Shown one piece after another: positions 16,276-24,510 of a stretch of DNA of 64,000 nt (the first letter of the stretch is position 1; each line of letters opens with the position of its first letter). The notes under the pieces are model-generated. The model had not been told where the DNA came from, ran no database searches, and saw only the letters and a list, made by a program, of their open reading frames with translations. Made by a program: the position numbers and the translations under genes. Source of the stretch: Mycobacterium sp. Marseille-P9652 (GTDB lineage Bacteria; Actinomycetota; Actinomycetes; Mycobacteriales; Mycobacteriaceae); the NCBI RefSeq assembly GCF_902652685.1, contig NZ_CACRUY010000010.1:62001-126000 (forward strand). The letters run 5' to 3'.

Positions 16276-16311
16276 GAGATTATTACTTCCGCATTGGAGA
16301 ATGTTATTCTC
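16276..16311. promoter_or_regulatory. Perfect GAGAAT-N3-ATTCTC palindrome upstream of acyl-CoA dehydrogenases
   Basis: GAGAATGTTATTCTC at 16297-16311 is a perfect 6-3-6 palindrome ending 31 bases before the start codon. A weaker copy (8 of 12) lies at 16276-16290, two helical turns upstream. A potential -10 hexamer TATTCT overlaps the right arm, which suits a repressor site. Confidence 0.6.
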
Positions 16312-16342
16312 GCGGGGGTGGTGACGACAGGAGGCGGCCGGG

Positions 16343-17341
16343 ATGCTGTTGGAGTTCGATGCCGATCAGCGGCTGTGGCAGAGCACCGTCCGCGACGTCG
16401 TCACCAAGCAGTGCCCGCCGTCCCTGGTGCGCGGCGTCGCCGAGGACGGCGTGGACGCCAGTCCGCTCTGGAAGTCCTACGTCGACCTCGGCTGGACCGA
16501 ACTGCACGATCCGTCGAGCGCCGTGGAATTGGCCATCGTGCTCGAAGAGCTCGGGCATGCAACGGATCCCACGCCGTTCCTGGCGACGATGAGCCAATTC
16601 GCTCCGCTGGCCGGTGACCGCTTCGACCCGCACGAGTCGGGCACGGCCGTCTACGGCGGCGTGACCGCTTACCGGGACGCTGACGGCTGGGTGCTGGCGG
16701 GGACGGCCCGTCACGTCCTCGACGGCGATCGGGCCGACCGGTTGGCCGTGGTGACCGACGCCGGCGTCTTCCTGGCCCCGGCCAGCCAGGTGTCGGCCCG
16801 GCGGGCCGGGGTGTTCGATCCCGTCCTGCACGTCGCCGACCTGACGTTCGCCGATGTCCACGTGGGCGACGACGCCCGGCTCACGGTCGACCGCGAGCGC
16901 GCCCACCACGTGGCGCTGACGGGCATGGCGATCACGATGGTCGGCGCCTGCCAGCGCATCCTCGACCTGGTGCTCGATCATGCCCGCAGCCGGCACCAGT
17001 TCGGGGTGCCGATCGGCTCCTTCCAGGCGGTTCAGCATAAGGCCGCCGACATGCACGTCGCCATCCAGCGGGCGCGGGCGCTGGCGTACTTCGCCGCGCT
17101 CACCATCGCGGCGGACGACGCCCGTCGCCGCCTGGCGGCCGCGATGGCCAAAGCCTCTGCGGGCGAGTGCCAGTCGCTCGTCTTCCGGCACGGTCTCCAG
17201 CTTTTCGGCGCGATGGGATTCACGTGGGAGAACGACCTGCAGTTCGCGCTCAAGCGGGCCAAGGCGGGTGAGCACCTGCTGGGTGGGGCCGCGGAACACC
17301 GGGCGCGGATCGCCGAGGAGTACCGTGCAGCTGACTTTTGA
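16343..17341 (+). CDS. Acyl-CoA dehydrogenase, short subunit, 332 aa
   Basis: Acyl-CoA dehydrogenase fold with HARSRHQFGVPIGSFQAVQH and FRHGLQLFGAMGFTWENDLQ. At 332 residues it is shorter than a homotetrameric enzyme (about 380) and lacks the C-terminal GGTSEIQRNIIA motif, which its downstream neighbour has. In mycobacteria such adjacent unequal genes form alpha2-beta2 enzymes with half the FAD sites, best known from cholesterol side-chain degradation. The ATG has GGAGG upstream. The stop overlaps the next start by 17 bases. Confidence 0.92.
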   Translation: MLLEFDADQRLWQSTVRDVVTKQCPPSLVRGVAEDGVDASPLWKSYVDLGWTELHDPSSAVELAIVLEELGHATDPTPFLATMSQFAPLAGDRFDPHESGTAVYGGVTAYRDADGWVLAGTARHVLDGDRADRLAVVTDAGVFLAPASQVSARRAGVFDPVLHVADLTFADVHVGDDARLTVDRERAHHVALTGMAITMVGACQRILDLVLDHARSRHQFGVPIGSFQAVQHKAADMHVAIQRARALAYFAALTIAADDARRRLAAAMAKASAGECQSLVFRHGLQLFGAMGFTWENDLQFALKRAKAGEHLLGGAAEHRARIAEEYRAADF

Positions 17342-18497
17342 CGCCGAAGACGAGGCGTTCCGGGCCGAGTTCGCGGCCTTCCTCGACGAGAACCTGCCTG
17401 CCGCAAGCGAAACGCTGGAGCGCCCGCGCTCCGTCTCGCACATGCCGCAGTGGGCGCGCCGCTGGCAGCGGCTCCTGTTCGACAACGGCTGGCTGCTGCC
17501 CGGGCAACCCCCCGAGTTCGGCGGGCGCAACGCCACCGTGGTTCAGCAGTTCGTGCACCTCGAGGAGTTGTGCCGCCGGCGGATCTACCACAGCTTCAAT
17601 CCGCAAGGCGTGAATATCGTTGCCGCCTCGCTGTTGTCGTTCGGCAGCGAGGAGCAGAAGCGGCGGTGGGCGGTGCCCATCCTGCGCGCCGAGATCACCG
17701 CCTCGCTCGGCATGAGCGAACCGAGCGCCGGTTCGGATCTGGCGTCGCTGCGCACCCGCGCGGTCCTCGACGGCCACCACTTCGTGGTGAACGGCCAGAA
17801 GGTCTGGACGTCGGGGGCGCACGATGCCGACGTGCTGCTCGCCTTCGTGCGGACCGACCCGGACGCGCCGAAACACAAGGGCATCAGCGCGTTGGTGATC
17901 CCCACCGACACCCCCGGCGTCGTGCGCCGGCCGTTCGCGTCCATCTGCGCCGCCGACGACCTGGACTTCAACGAGGTCTTCTTCACCGACGCGCGGGTGC
18001 CGGCCGAGAACCTGGTCGGTGCGCTCAACGAGGGCTGGCGGGTGGCCAACGGGTCGCTCGGGCATGAGCGCACGATGATGTGGCTCGGGTTCGCCGATCG
18101 CATGGACAACGTGATCGCCGATTGGCGTCCGACAACGGATCTCGAGCGCGACCAGTACGCCAGCCTGGTCATGGACAAACAGGCCCTGCGCCTGCTGGGT
18201 TCGGTGGCGCTGGCCCGCGCCGCCCGGGGCGAGGACGACGTCGCCGCGATCTCCGTGCTCAAGCTCCTGGGTTCGGAGGCGGAGCTGCGGGGAACCGAAT
18301 ACGCGTTGACGGCGGCCGGGGCGGACGGGCTGACCCAGCCCGGCCAGTCCGGCCCGTACGCACCGATGAATCTCGACCACTACTTCGGGAGCTGGTTCGA
18401 CCGCTACGCCCGCAGCTTCTCCGGGACGATCGCCGGCGGCACCTCGGAGATCCAGCGCAACATCATCGCCCAGCGGGTGCTGGGCCTGCCGCGCTGA
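17325..18497 (+). CDS. Acyl-CoA dehydrogenase, long subunit, 390 aa
   Basis: Full-length acyl-CoA dehydrogenase: ASLGMSEPSAGSDLASLRTR (FAD/substrate motif), VNGQKVWTSGAHDADV, and C-terminal SGTIAGGTSEIQRNIIAQRV. The GTG start at 17325 (protein VQLTFDAEDEAFRAEF) is chosen because the family pattern begins there; the open frame runs further upstream inside the preceding gene. It probably pairs with the 332-residue subunit to oxidise an acyl-CoA to the enoyl-CoA. Confidence 0.93.
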   Translation: MQLTFDAEDEAFRAEFAAFLDENLPAASETLERPRSVSHMPQWARRWQRLLFDNGWLLPGQPPEFGGRNATVVQQFVHLEELCRRRIYHSFNPQGVNIVAASLLSFGSEEQKRRWAVPILRAEITASLGMSEPSAGSDLASLRTRAVLDGHHFVVNGQKVWTSGAHDADVLLAFVRTDPDAPKHKGISALVIPTDTPGVVRRPFASICAADDLDFNEVFFTDARVPAENLVGALNEGWRVANGSLGHERTMMWLGFADRMDNVIADWRPTTDLERDQYASLVMDKQALRLLGSVALARAARGEDDVAAISVLKLLGSEAELRGTEYALTAAGADGLTQPGQSGPYAPMNLDHYFGSWFDRYARSFSGTIAGGTSEIQRNIIAQRVLGLPR

Positions 18498-18509
18498 CGG
18501 GGGGCCCTC

Positions 18510-18563
18510 GAGCGTCACGCTGGCGTGATGCTCGGCCGCGAGTGCCACCCCAGCGTGACACTC
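18510..18563. repeat. Paired palindromic repeats between convergent genes
   Basis: Two 24-base dyads lie 30 bases apart. The first (18510-18533) has arms GAGCGTCACGC and GCGTGATGCTC, and the second (18540-18563) has GAGTGCCACCC and AGCGTGACACTC. The same unit and the same 30-base period occur at 54161-54214. Here they separate convergent genes and could stop transcription from both sides. They look like a dispersed mycobacterial intergenic repeat. Confidence 0.65.
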
Positions 18564-18572
18564 GCCGAAGCT

Positions 18573-19937
18573 CTAGTCGATGACGGCGGATTCCTTGCGC
18601 TCGGTGATGGGCCTGGCGAGTTCCTGTTCGTCGCAGATGCGTTGCAGCTTGTCGAGCGTCTCGTCGAGGCCGGCTCCGACCCGGGGGCGGGGGGTGAACG
18701 TGGCGGGGAGGTTGCGCATGCCCTGGATCACGCCGATGGTCTCGTAGTGCACCGTGCCCTCGGGATCGCAGCGGTAGTCCGGCATCCGGTCGAGCACCGC
18801 GGTCAGCATCGACTTGAACACCGTGCGTGCCACGTTGGAGCCGATGCAGCGGTGCACCCCGAGCCCGAAGCTGAAGTGGCGGTTCCCTTTTCGGTCCAGC
18901 ACGACCGTGTCGGGGTCGTGGAACACCGACGGGTCGCGGTTGGCCATGGCCCACGAGATCCACAGCCGCTCGCCCTCTCTGAAGCGGATGCCGTCGAGCT
19001 CCACGTCGTCGGAGAATGTCCTGCCGTCGCCGGGCGCCGGCGTGAAGTACCGCAGGAATTCCTCGGTCGCGGGATCGAGCAGGGTGTCGCGTTGGGTGCT
19101 GAGCACCTGGCGCTGGTCGGGGTGCTGTGAAAGCCATTCCAGCGCATGGGCGGTCAGCGCCGTCGTGGTGTCGAAGCCGCCGCCGATCACCAGGCCGAGA
19201 TTGCCGAGGATCTCCAGATCCGGCGCCGGCTGCCCGTCGATGCGCAGCTGAAGCAGGGCATTAACGATCCCCGGTCGCGGGTTCTCGCGGATCTCGATCA
19301 TGTTGTTGACGAGGTCGAGCCCCATCTGCCGGTGCATCTCGGTGACCCGCTGGATATCGGGGGAGTGTTCCGGTGTGTAGATCGCGGCGTGGGTGGGCTC
19401 GCTGTACATCTTCCAGTTCTTCAGCGGAATCCCCATGAGCGCCAGCGTCAGAACCGCGGGCACCACGTTGGCGAGGTCGTCGACGAAGTCGATGCGGCCC
19501 TGCTCGATCCTCTCGTCGAGGCAGGCCCGCGTCACGTCGTCGATGAACGGCTCCCAGCGCTTCACGGCCGCCGGGGACAGGTACGGGTTGAGCACATTGC
19601 GGTAGATGCGGTGCTCGGGGTCGTCCATCTCGAGGATGCCGCCCCGCACGCCGTTGATGCGGCTCGCCGTCGGGATCGAGATGCCCTTGTACCCGCGGCG
19701 TTCATTGTTGACGTCGTGATCGTTGGAAACCGCGGGGCAGCGCGCCAGTTCGAACACCTCGTGGCTGCCCGCGGCCACCCAATGGCCGCCGTAGGTGTCG
19801 CTCCACGCCATCGGGCACTTGGCGTGCATCTCCTGGGTGACGGCGCTGAACTGCGCACGGTACTCCGCGCTGTGCCGGTCGAAGTGGTACAGGTACCTCG
19901 TGCGGTCGCTGTCATCGATGACGTCGTCGACGCTCAC
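18573..19937 (-). CDS. Cytochrome P450, 454 aa
   Basis: P450 with I-helix IGGGFDTTTAL (Asp-Thr acid-alcohol pair), K-helix E-F-L-R and heme loop FGLGVHRCIG (Cys364). At 454 residues it is longer than the other P450s of the window. About 45 residues follow the usual C-terminus (LDETLDKLQRICDEQELARPI), possibly a helical extension. GTG start with AGGGAG upstream. It follows its ferredoxin by 13 bases and an SDR, so the operon could oxidise a hydroxylated product in sequence. It is only distantly related to the P450 at 1148. Confidence 0.94.
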   Translation of the reverse strand: MSVDDVIDDSDRTRYLYHFDRHSAEYRAQFSAVTQEMHAKCPMAWSDTYGGHWVAAGSHEVFELARCPAVSNDHDVNNERRGYKGISIPTASRINGVRGGILEMDDPEHRIYRNVLNPYLSPAAVKRWEPFIDDVTRACLDERIEQGRIDFVDDLANVVPAVLTLALMGIPLKNWKMYSEPTHAAIYTPEHSPDIQRVTEMHRQMGLDLVNNMIEIRENPRPGIVNALLQLRIDGQPAPDLEILGNLGLVIGGGFDTTTALTAHALEWLSQHPDQRQVLSTQRDTLLDPATEEFLRYFTPAPGDGRTFSDDVELDGIRFREGERLWISWAMANRDPSVFHDPDTVVLDRKGNRHFSFGLGVHRCIGSNVARTVFKSMLTAVLDRMPDYRCDPEGTVHYETIGVIQGMRNLPATFTPRPRVGAGLDETLDKLQRICDEQELARPITERKESAVID

Positions 19938-19950
19938 CAGCCGGCTCCCT

Positions 19951-20151
19951 TCACGCGTCGTCCGTGAGGACGATGGCCTGCTCGGGGCAGGACTGCGCGG
20001 CTTCGCGGACCTGTTCCTCGCGATCGGCGGGCACCACCTCGTCGACGGCCGACGAACTGCCGTCGATGTCGCTGAGCCGGAAGGAATCCGGGGCGATCAT
20101 CGAACACAGGGTGTGTCCCTGGCAGCGTTCCGGGTCAACCCAGACCTTCAC
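19951..20151 (-). CDS. Ferredoxin, atypical, 66 aa
   Basis: Single-cluster ferredoxin with CQGHTLC (His at the variable position) and distal CPEQAI. The GTG at 20151 with GGAGACACC upstream starts the protein VKVWVDPERC; an in-frame upstream extension to 20265 is arginine/histidine-rich and not ferredoxin-like. It sits between an SDR and a P450 on the same strand and is the likely electron donor to that P450. Confidence 0.92.
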   Translation of the reverse strand: MKVWVDPERCQGHTLCSMIAPDSFRLSDIDGSSSAVDEVVPADREEQVREAAQSCPEQAIVLTDDA

Positions 20152-20186
20152 GGTGTCTCCTTGCCGAGTGTGTTGCCGGTGCGACT

Positions 20187-20888
20187 TCAGGTGTTGCGCC
20201 CGCCGTTGACGCCGAGGATCTGGCCGGTGATGTAGCCGGCCTCCTCCGACACCAGGAAGGCGCACGCCGCCGCGATGTCTTCGGGCCGCCCCATCCTGCG
20301 CACCGGCGTGCGCGCGATGGTTTCGTCGATGTCACCGAGGAACCCCTTCTCGGCGGCGGCGCGCAGCATCGGCGTGTCGATGAAGCCGGGGGGCACGGCG
20401 TTCACCGTGATTCCGCTCGGGCCGTATTCGAGCGCCAACGACTTGGTGAGCCCGTTGACCGCCGACTTGGCCGCCACGTAGTGACTCATATACGGCGCGC
20501 CGGAATGGGTGCTGGACGACGAGATGTTGACGATCCGCCCCCACCCCGCCTCGACCATGTCGGGCAGCACCGCCTGGGTGACGTGGAAGACGCCGTGCAG
20601 GTTGACGTCGATCACCCGCCGCCAGTCCTCGAACGTGATGTTGGCGAACCGCTTGAACCCGTCCAGCCCCGCCGCGTTCACCAGCACGGTAACCGGACCC
20701 AGCTGGGCGCGGACCGCGGCGAGGGCGGCGTCCACCTGCGCGCGGTCGGTGACGTCGGCGGTGAAGGCGAGCTCGACGTCGGAGGGTTTGAGGTCGAGTG
20801 TGGCGACGTCGAGACCGTCAGCGCGGAGTCGCTGCGCTACGGCGAGGCCGATGCCCGAGCCGCCACCGGTGACCAGTGCTGTCTTCAC
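20187..20888 (-). CDS. Short-chain dehydrogenase/reductase, 233 aa
   Basis: Classical SDR: NAD(P)-binding T-G-G-G-S-G-I-G at residues 7-14, catalytic Ser in VNISSSSTHSG and Tyr137-x3-Lys141 (YVAAK), then the C-terminal signature GYITGQILGVNGGRNT. Asp at the end of the second strand (DVATLDLKPSD) suggests NAD preference. GTG start. It is first in the SDR-ferredoxin-P450 operon and most likely oxidises an alcohol, or reduces a ketone, of the P450 or beta-oxidation pathway. Confidence 0.92.
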   Translation of the reverse strand: MKTALVTGGGSGIGLAVAQRLRADGLDVATLDLKPSDVELAFTADVTDRAQVDAALAAVRAQLGPVTVLVNAAGLDGFKRFANITFEDWRRVIDVNLHGVFHVTQAVLPDMVEAGWGRIVNISSSSTHSGAPYMSHYVAAKSAVNGLTKSLALEYGPSGITVNAVPPGFIDTPMLRAAAEKGFLGDIDETIARTPVRRMGRPEDIAAACAFLVSEEAGYITGQILGVNGGRNT

Positions 20889-20960
20889 GCCCTCACCACC
20901 GAGCGATCCCCTTCTCCAAACGTGGCAGTCTCAGTCACAAAGAATCTCCCTTGCAATTAT

Positions 20961-20975
20961 GAGAACCTTACTCTC
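20961..20975. promoter_or_regulatory. GAGAAC-N3-ACTCTC operator-like site
   Basis: GAGAAC-CTT-ACTCTC matches 10 of 12 positions of the recurring palindrome. It is 73 bases upstream of the SDR start on the minus strand, in the divergent region shared with the CoA-transferase unit. Confidence 0.4.
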
Positions 20976-21127
20976 CGGCTGAACCGGGCTGCAACAGACG
21001 CGAGAAACACCGCGCGGCCTGCAGGGGGAGGCCCAATCGGGCGTGAAATCCGTGGCGCGAGTACACCCGTCTCGTTTCTCGGGCTTTCTTGAATTATCGA
21101 GACCCGAATGTAAGATTCGCCCGGTAG

Positions 21128-21142
21128 GAGAATGAAGTTTTC
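21128..21142. promoter_or_regulatory. GAGAAT-N3-GTTTTC operator-like site
   Basis: GAGAAT-GAA-GTTTTC has a perfect left arm and four of six right-arm positions. It ends 29 bases before the small coding sequence at 21172. A separate short dyad, CGAAT-N5-ATTCG, precedes it at 21104-21118. Confidence 0.35.
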
Positions 21143-21171
21143 GTGACCGGCGCCACTCGAAGGGGACGAGA

Positions 21172-21318
21172 ATGCCAGCTCAGGACACCGCGGACACCAT
21201 CACGGATGCCGCGCCTGAGCCGTCGGTCGACCGTCGACTGCTCGTCGGCTGCCGCCTCGTCGGCGTGACCTTCGCCGTTACCTCCCCTGTTCCAATGGCC
21301 GCCGGGGCGACGGCATGA
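21172..21318 (+). CDS. Putative small protein or leader peptide, 48 aa, upstream of a CoA-transferase
   Basis: An open frame of 48 codons with ATG at 21172 is preceded by AGGGGACGAG. It ends in TGA that overlaps the ATG of the CoA-transferase (ATGA at 21315-21318), the same coupling used by true operon genes here. The product begins MPAQDTADTITDAAPEPSVD and ends in a mildly hydrophobic stretch; no family is recognised. It may be a real small protein, a coupling leader or the remnant of a larger gene. Confidence 0.4.
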   Translation: MPAQDTADTITDAAPEPSVDRRLLVGCRLVGVTFAVTSPVPMAAGATA

Positions 21319-22520
21319 GGCCGCTGGACGGCATCCGCGTCCTCGAGGTGGCGATGTACGGGTTCGTCCCGTCGGCCGGGGCGGTGCTGCGCGAATGGGG
21401 CGCCGACGTGGTGAAGGTCGAGCACGCCGTGACGGGGGACCCGCAGCGCGGGCTGCGGCAGACCGGCATGCTTCGCGTCGACGGCGACCCGAACCCCAAC
21501 ATCGAGCACGCCAACCGCGGCAAGCGCAGCATCGGGCTCGACATGTCCGTGCCCGAAGGCAAAGAGGTGCTCTACGAGCTGGCCCGCCGGGCCGACGTCT
21601 TCCTCACCAGCTTCCTTCCCGCTCACCGCACGAAGTTCGGCATCGACGTCGACGACATCCGTGCGGTCAATCCGAACATCGTCTACGCCCGCGGCAGCGC
21701 ACTCGGCCCGCGCGGCGCCGAGTCGGAGAAGGGCGGCTACGACATGACCGCCTTCTGGTGCCGCGCCGGCACCGCGGCGACCATCACCCCCGCGGGCATG
21801 CCCGGCATGATCGCCCCGCCCGGACCCGCCTACGGCGACACCATCTCCGGCACCAATCTCGCCGGGGGCATCGCGGCCGCTCTGCTCAAGCGTGAGCGCA
21901 CCGGTGAACCTTCGGTGGTCGACGTCTCGCTGCTGGGGAGCGGCCTGTGGTCGATGGGTCACACCGTGGCGTTGACCAACCACCTGCACCAGCGCATGGA
22001 GGCCCCCCCGCCGGGTGTGCACGGCGCGCCGAACAACCCCCTGGTGGGGCTCTACACCACCTCCGACGGCCGCTACATCTCGTTCGTGATGATGCAGCCC
22101 ACCAAGTTCTGGGCCGACGTGTGCCGGCACGTCGACCTCCCGGAGCTGGCCGACGACCCACGGTTCGCCACGGTGGAGAGCATCGCGGCCAACACCGCCG
22201 ACGCGGTGGAGATGTTGACCAAGGTGATCGCGACCCGCACTCTTGCCGAGTGGAGCGAACGCTTTGCCACGCTCGCCGGGCCGTGGGCGCCCGTGCAAGA
22301 CACCTTGCAGGCGGCCGAGGACGCGCAGATCCGCGCCAACGAGTACATGATTCGCGCGGGCGAACTCGAGCTCGTTGCCAATCCGGTCCAATTCGACGTC
22401 ACCGCACCGCAGACCGGGCCGGCGCCCGGATTCGCCGAGCAGACCGACGAGATCCTGCTCGAGATCGGGCTCGACTGGGACCGCATCATCGAACTCAAGA
22501 CGGCCGGCGCCGTCACCTGA
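21315..22520 (+). CDS. CaiB/BaiF (class III) CoA-transferase, 401 aa
   Basis: Family III CoA-transferase/racemase: N-terminal PLDGIRVLEVAMYGFVPSAG, GADVVKVEHAVTGDPQRG, NRGKRSIGLDMSVPEGKEVL and the glycine-rich loop near residue 130. Members move CoA between carboxylic acids through an aspartyl thioester, or racemise alpha-methyl acyl-CoAs. Length is typical. It is transcribed away from the SDR-ferredoxin-P450 operon and may activate the acid that those enzymes process. A second, distant member is far at 50865. Confidence 0.9.
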   Translation: MRPLDGIRVLEVAMYGFVPSAGAVLREWGADVVKVEHAVTGDPQRGLRQTGMLRVDGDPNPNIEHANRGKRSIGLDMSVPEGKEVLYELARRADVFLTSFLPAHRTKFGIDVDDIRAVNPNIVYARGSALGPRGAESEKGGYDMTAFWCRAGTAATITPAGMPGMIAPPGPAYGDTISGTNLAGGIAAALLKRERTGEPSVVDVSLLGSGLWSMGHTVALTNHLHQRMEAPPPGVHGAPNNPLVGLYTTSDGRYISFVMMQPTKFWADVCRHVDLPELADDPRFATVESIAANTADAVEMLTKVIATRTLAEWSERFATLAGPWAPVQDTLQAAEDAQIRANEYMIRAGELELVANPVQFDVTAPQTGPAPGFAEQTDEILLEIGLDWDRIIELKTAGAVT

Positions 22521-22808
22521 GGAACGAAATGTCCGAGCCGATCGCCGCTTCCGTGAATCCCGCTTCCGGGCCAGATAACGGTTATGCATTTTTTGCACCA
22601 CCCAGATGTGACATGAGTCATAATCGCCGGACGCTTGTCAGACACCGGGCCCCGTCGGGCGGAGCTCTGGTGAGGCGCGGACTCGGGCGAGGAGAACGGA
22701 GGGCCGGCGTGAGGCTGGTTGCCGTTGCTGGACTGGCGCACAGCGTGATTGGTGGCGGCGAATTATTTACCTCGGCGTCAGCCCCGTCTCTGGAAGGGGT
22801 CGGGCCGG
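22521..22808 (+). promoter_or_regulatory. Non-coding region ahead of the mce operon
   Basis: This 288-base gap separates the CoA-transferase gene from yrbEA. It contains an AT-rich segment near 22580-22600 and another near 22758-22770, where a promoter could lie. A frame from ATG 22529 is open through the region but has unconvincing composition. No palindrome like the others in the window was found. Confidence 0.35.
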
Positions 22809-23627
22809 ATGGCGGCTAAGAGCGCGGGGCCCGAGCGGTGGACCGGGGGCATCTCGTTGGGCCGGGGCTCCAAGCCCATGGAGGCCGTCGGGGGCTTGTT
22901 CGCGATGTCTTTCGACGCCATCAAGTTCGTGTTCCGCCGGCCCTTCCAGTGGCGGGAGTTCCTCGAGCAGTCCTGGTTCGTGGCGCGGGTGGCGCTGGCG
23001 CCCACCCTGATGGTCGCGATCCCCTTCACCGTTCTGGTCAGCTTCACGCTCAACATCCTGCTGCGGGAACTTGGTGCCGCCGACCTGTCCGGCGCCGGCG
23101 CGGCGTTTGGCGCCGTGACCCAGGTCGGGCCTTTGGTGACCGTGCTGATCGTGGCCGGCGCCGGTTCCACGGCCATGTGCGCGGACCTCGGTTCGCGCAC
23201 GATCCGCGAAGAGATCGATGCGATGGAGGTGCTGGGCATCAACCCGGTGCAGCGCCTGGTGACACCGCGCATGTTAGCCGCCGGTCTGGTGGCACTGCTG
23301 CTGAACAGCCTGGTCGTCATCATCGGCATCGTGGGCGGCTATGTGTTCTCGGTGTTCGTCCAGGATGTCAACCCGGGGGCGTTCGCCGCGGGGATAACGC
23401 TGCTGACCGGGGTGCCCGAGGTGATCATCTCCTGCGTCAAGGCAGCCCTTTTCGGCTTGATCGCGGGGCTGGTCGCCTGCTATCGCGGGCTGACGGTATC
23501 GGGCGGTGGCGCGAAAGCCGTGGGCAACGCCGTCAACGAAACGGTCGTGTACGCCTTCATGTCGTTGTTCGTCGTGAATGTCGTTGTCACGGCGATCGGT
23601 ATCCGCATGTCCACCAAAGGCCACTGA
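22809..23627 (+). CDS. yrbEA: YrbE-family Mce permease subunit A, 272 aa
   Basis: MlaE/YrbE-type inner-membrane permease of a mycobacterial Mce lipid importer. Several hydrophobic helices follow an amphipathic N-terminus (FKF/FVFRRPFQWREFLEQSW). The cytoplasmic coupling loop TIREEIDAMEVLGINPVQRL is the site expected to contact the MceG ATPase, which is encoded elsewhere. The ATG at 22809 is preferred over an in-frame upstream start because the protein then aligns with family length. First gene of a complete eight-gene cassette. Confidence 0.95.
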   Translation: MAAKSAGPERWTGGISLGRGSKPMEAVGGLFAMSFDAIKFVFRRPFQWREFLEQSWFVARVALAPTLMVAIPFTVLVSFTLNILLRELGAADLSGAGAAFGAVTQVGPLVTVLIVAGAGSTAMCADLGSRTIREEIDAMEVLGINPVQRLVTPRMLAAGLVALLLNSLVVIIGIVGGYVFSVFVQDVNPGAFAAGITLLTGVPEVIISCVKAALFGLIAGLVACYRGLTVSGGGAKAVGNAVNETVVYAFMSLFVVNVVVTAIGIRMSTKGH

Positions 23628-23646
23628 GGAGGTATAGGGACACGCC

Positions 23647-24492
23647 GTGACACTGCGCGCCGTCTATCCGCGACTATCGCGGCAGATCGACAAGCCGATC
23701 GCCACCCTGGGGCGGATCGGCGATCACACGCTGTTCTACGGCAAGGCGCTGGCCGGCGTGCCGTACGCGGTGCGCCACTACCGGCGGGAAGTCATCCGTC
23801 TGGTTGCCGAGATCAGCATGGGCGCGGGAACTCTCGCGATGATCGGCGGCACGCTCGTGATCGTCGGATTCCTGACGCTGGCCGCCGGCGGCACGCTGGC
23901 CGTGCAGGGGTACAGCTCGCTGGGCAACATCGGCATCGAGGCGCTGACCGGGTTCCTCGCGGCGTTCATCAACGTGCGCATCGCGGCGCCGATCGTCGCG
24001 GGGATCGGCCTTGCCGCCACCTTCGGAGCGGGGGTGACCGCGCAGCTCGGCGCGATGCGGATCAACGAGGAGATCGACGCGCTGGAATCCATGGCGATCC
24101 GGCCGGTTTCGTATCTGGTCAGCACCCGGATCGCGGCCGGCATGATGGCGATCACGCCGTTGTATTCGATCGCCGTCATCCTGTCCTTCCTGGCGAGCCA
24201 GTTCACCACCGTGGTCCTGTTCGGCCAGTCGGGCGGGTTGTATCAGCATTACTTCTCGACGTTCCTGAACCCGATCGACCTGCTGTGGTCGTTCCTGCAG
24301 GCCGTGCTGATGGCCATCACGATCTTGTTGATACACACCTATTTCGGTTACTTCGCGTCGGGCGGGCCGGCCGGCGTCGGCGTCGCGACGGGCAACGCCG
24401 TGCGGACCTCGCTGATCGTGGTGGTGTCGGTGACGCTGCTCGTCTCCCTGTCCATCTACGGCACCAACGGCAACTTCAACCTGTCGGGCTAG
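23647..24492 (+). CDS. yrbEB: YrbE-family Mce permease subunit B, 281 aa
   Basis: Second permease subunit, homologous to YrbEA, with the loop RINEEIDALESMAIRPVSYL and about five or six membrane helices. GTG start at 23647 follows the ribosome site GGAGG 19 bases after yrbEA. The two permeases form the membrane channel through which substrate delivered by the MceA-F assembly enters the cell. Confidence 0.95.
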   Translation: MTLRAVYPRLSRQIDKPIATLGRIGDHTLFYGKALAGVPYAVRHYRREVIRLVAEISMGAGTLAMIGGTLVIVGFLTLAAGGTLAVQGYSSLGNIGIEALTGFLAAFINVRIAAPIVAGIGLAATFGAGVTAQLGAMRINEEIDALESMAIRPVSYLVSTRIAAGMMAITPLYSIAVILSFLASQFTTVVLFGQSGGLYQHYFSTFLNPIDLLWSFLQAVLMAITILLIHTYFGYFASGGPAGVGVATGNAVRTSLIVVVSVTLLVSLSIYGTNGNFNLSG

Positions 24493-24510
24493 GAAGGCGG
24501 TGAAAGGACG

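Noticed and set aside
16297-16311. Possible Fur- or Zur-type metal box
   Set aside because: The half-site resembles Fur GATAAT, but the 6-3-6 layout differs from the 7-1-7 Fur box and the flanking genes are catabolic, not metal related.
22529-22819. Open frame between the CoA-transferase and yrbEA
   Set aside because: It overlaps the yrbEA start, has irregular codon use and low-complexity Arg/Gly content, and no family match is apparent.
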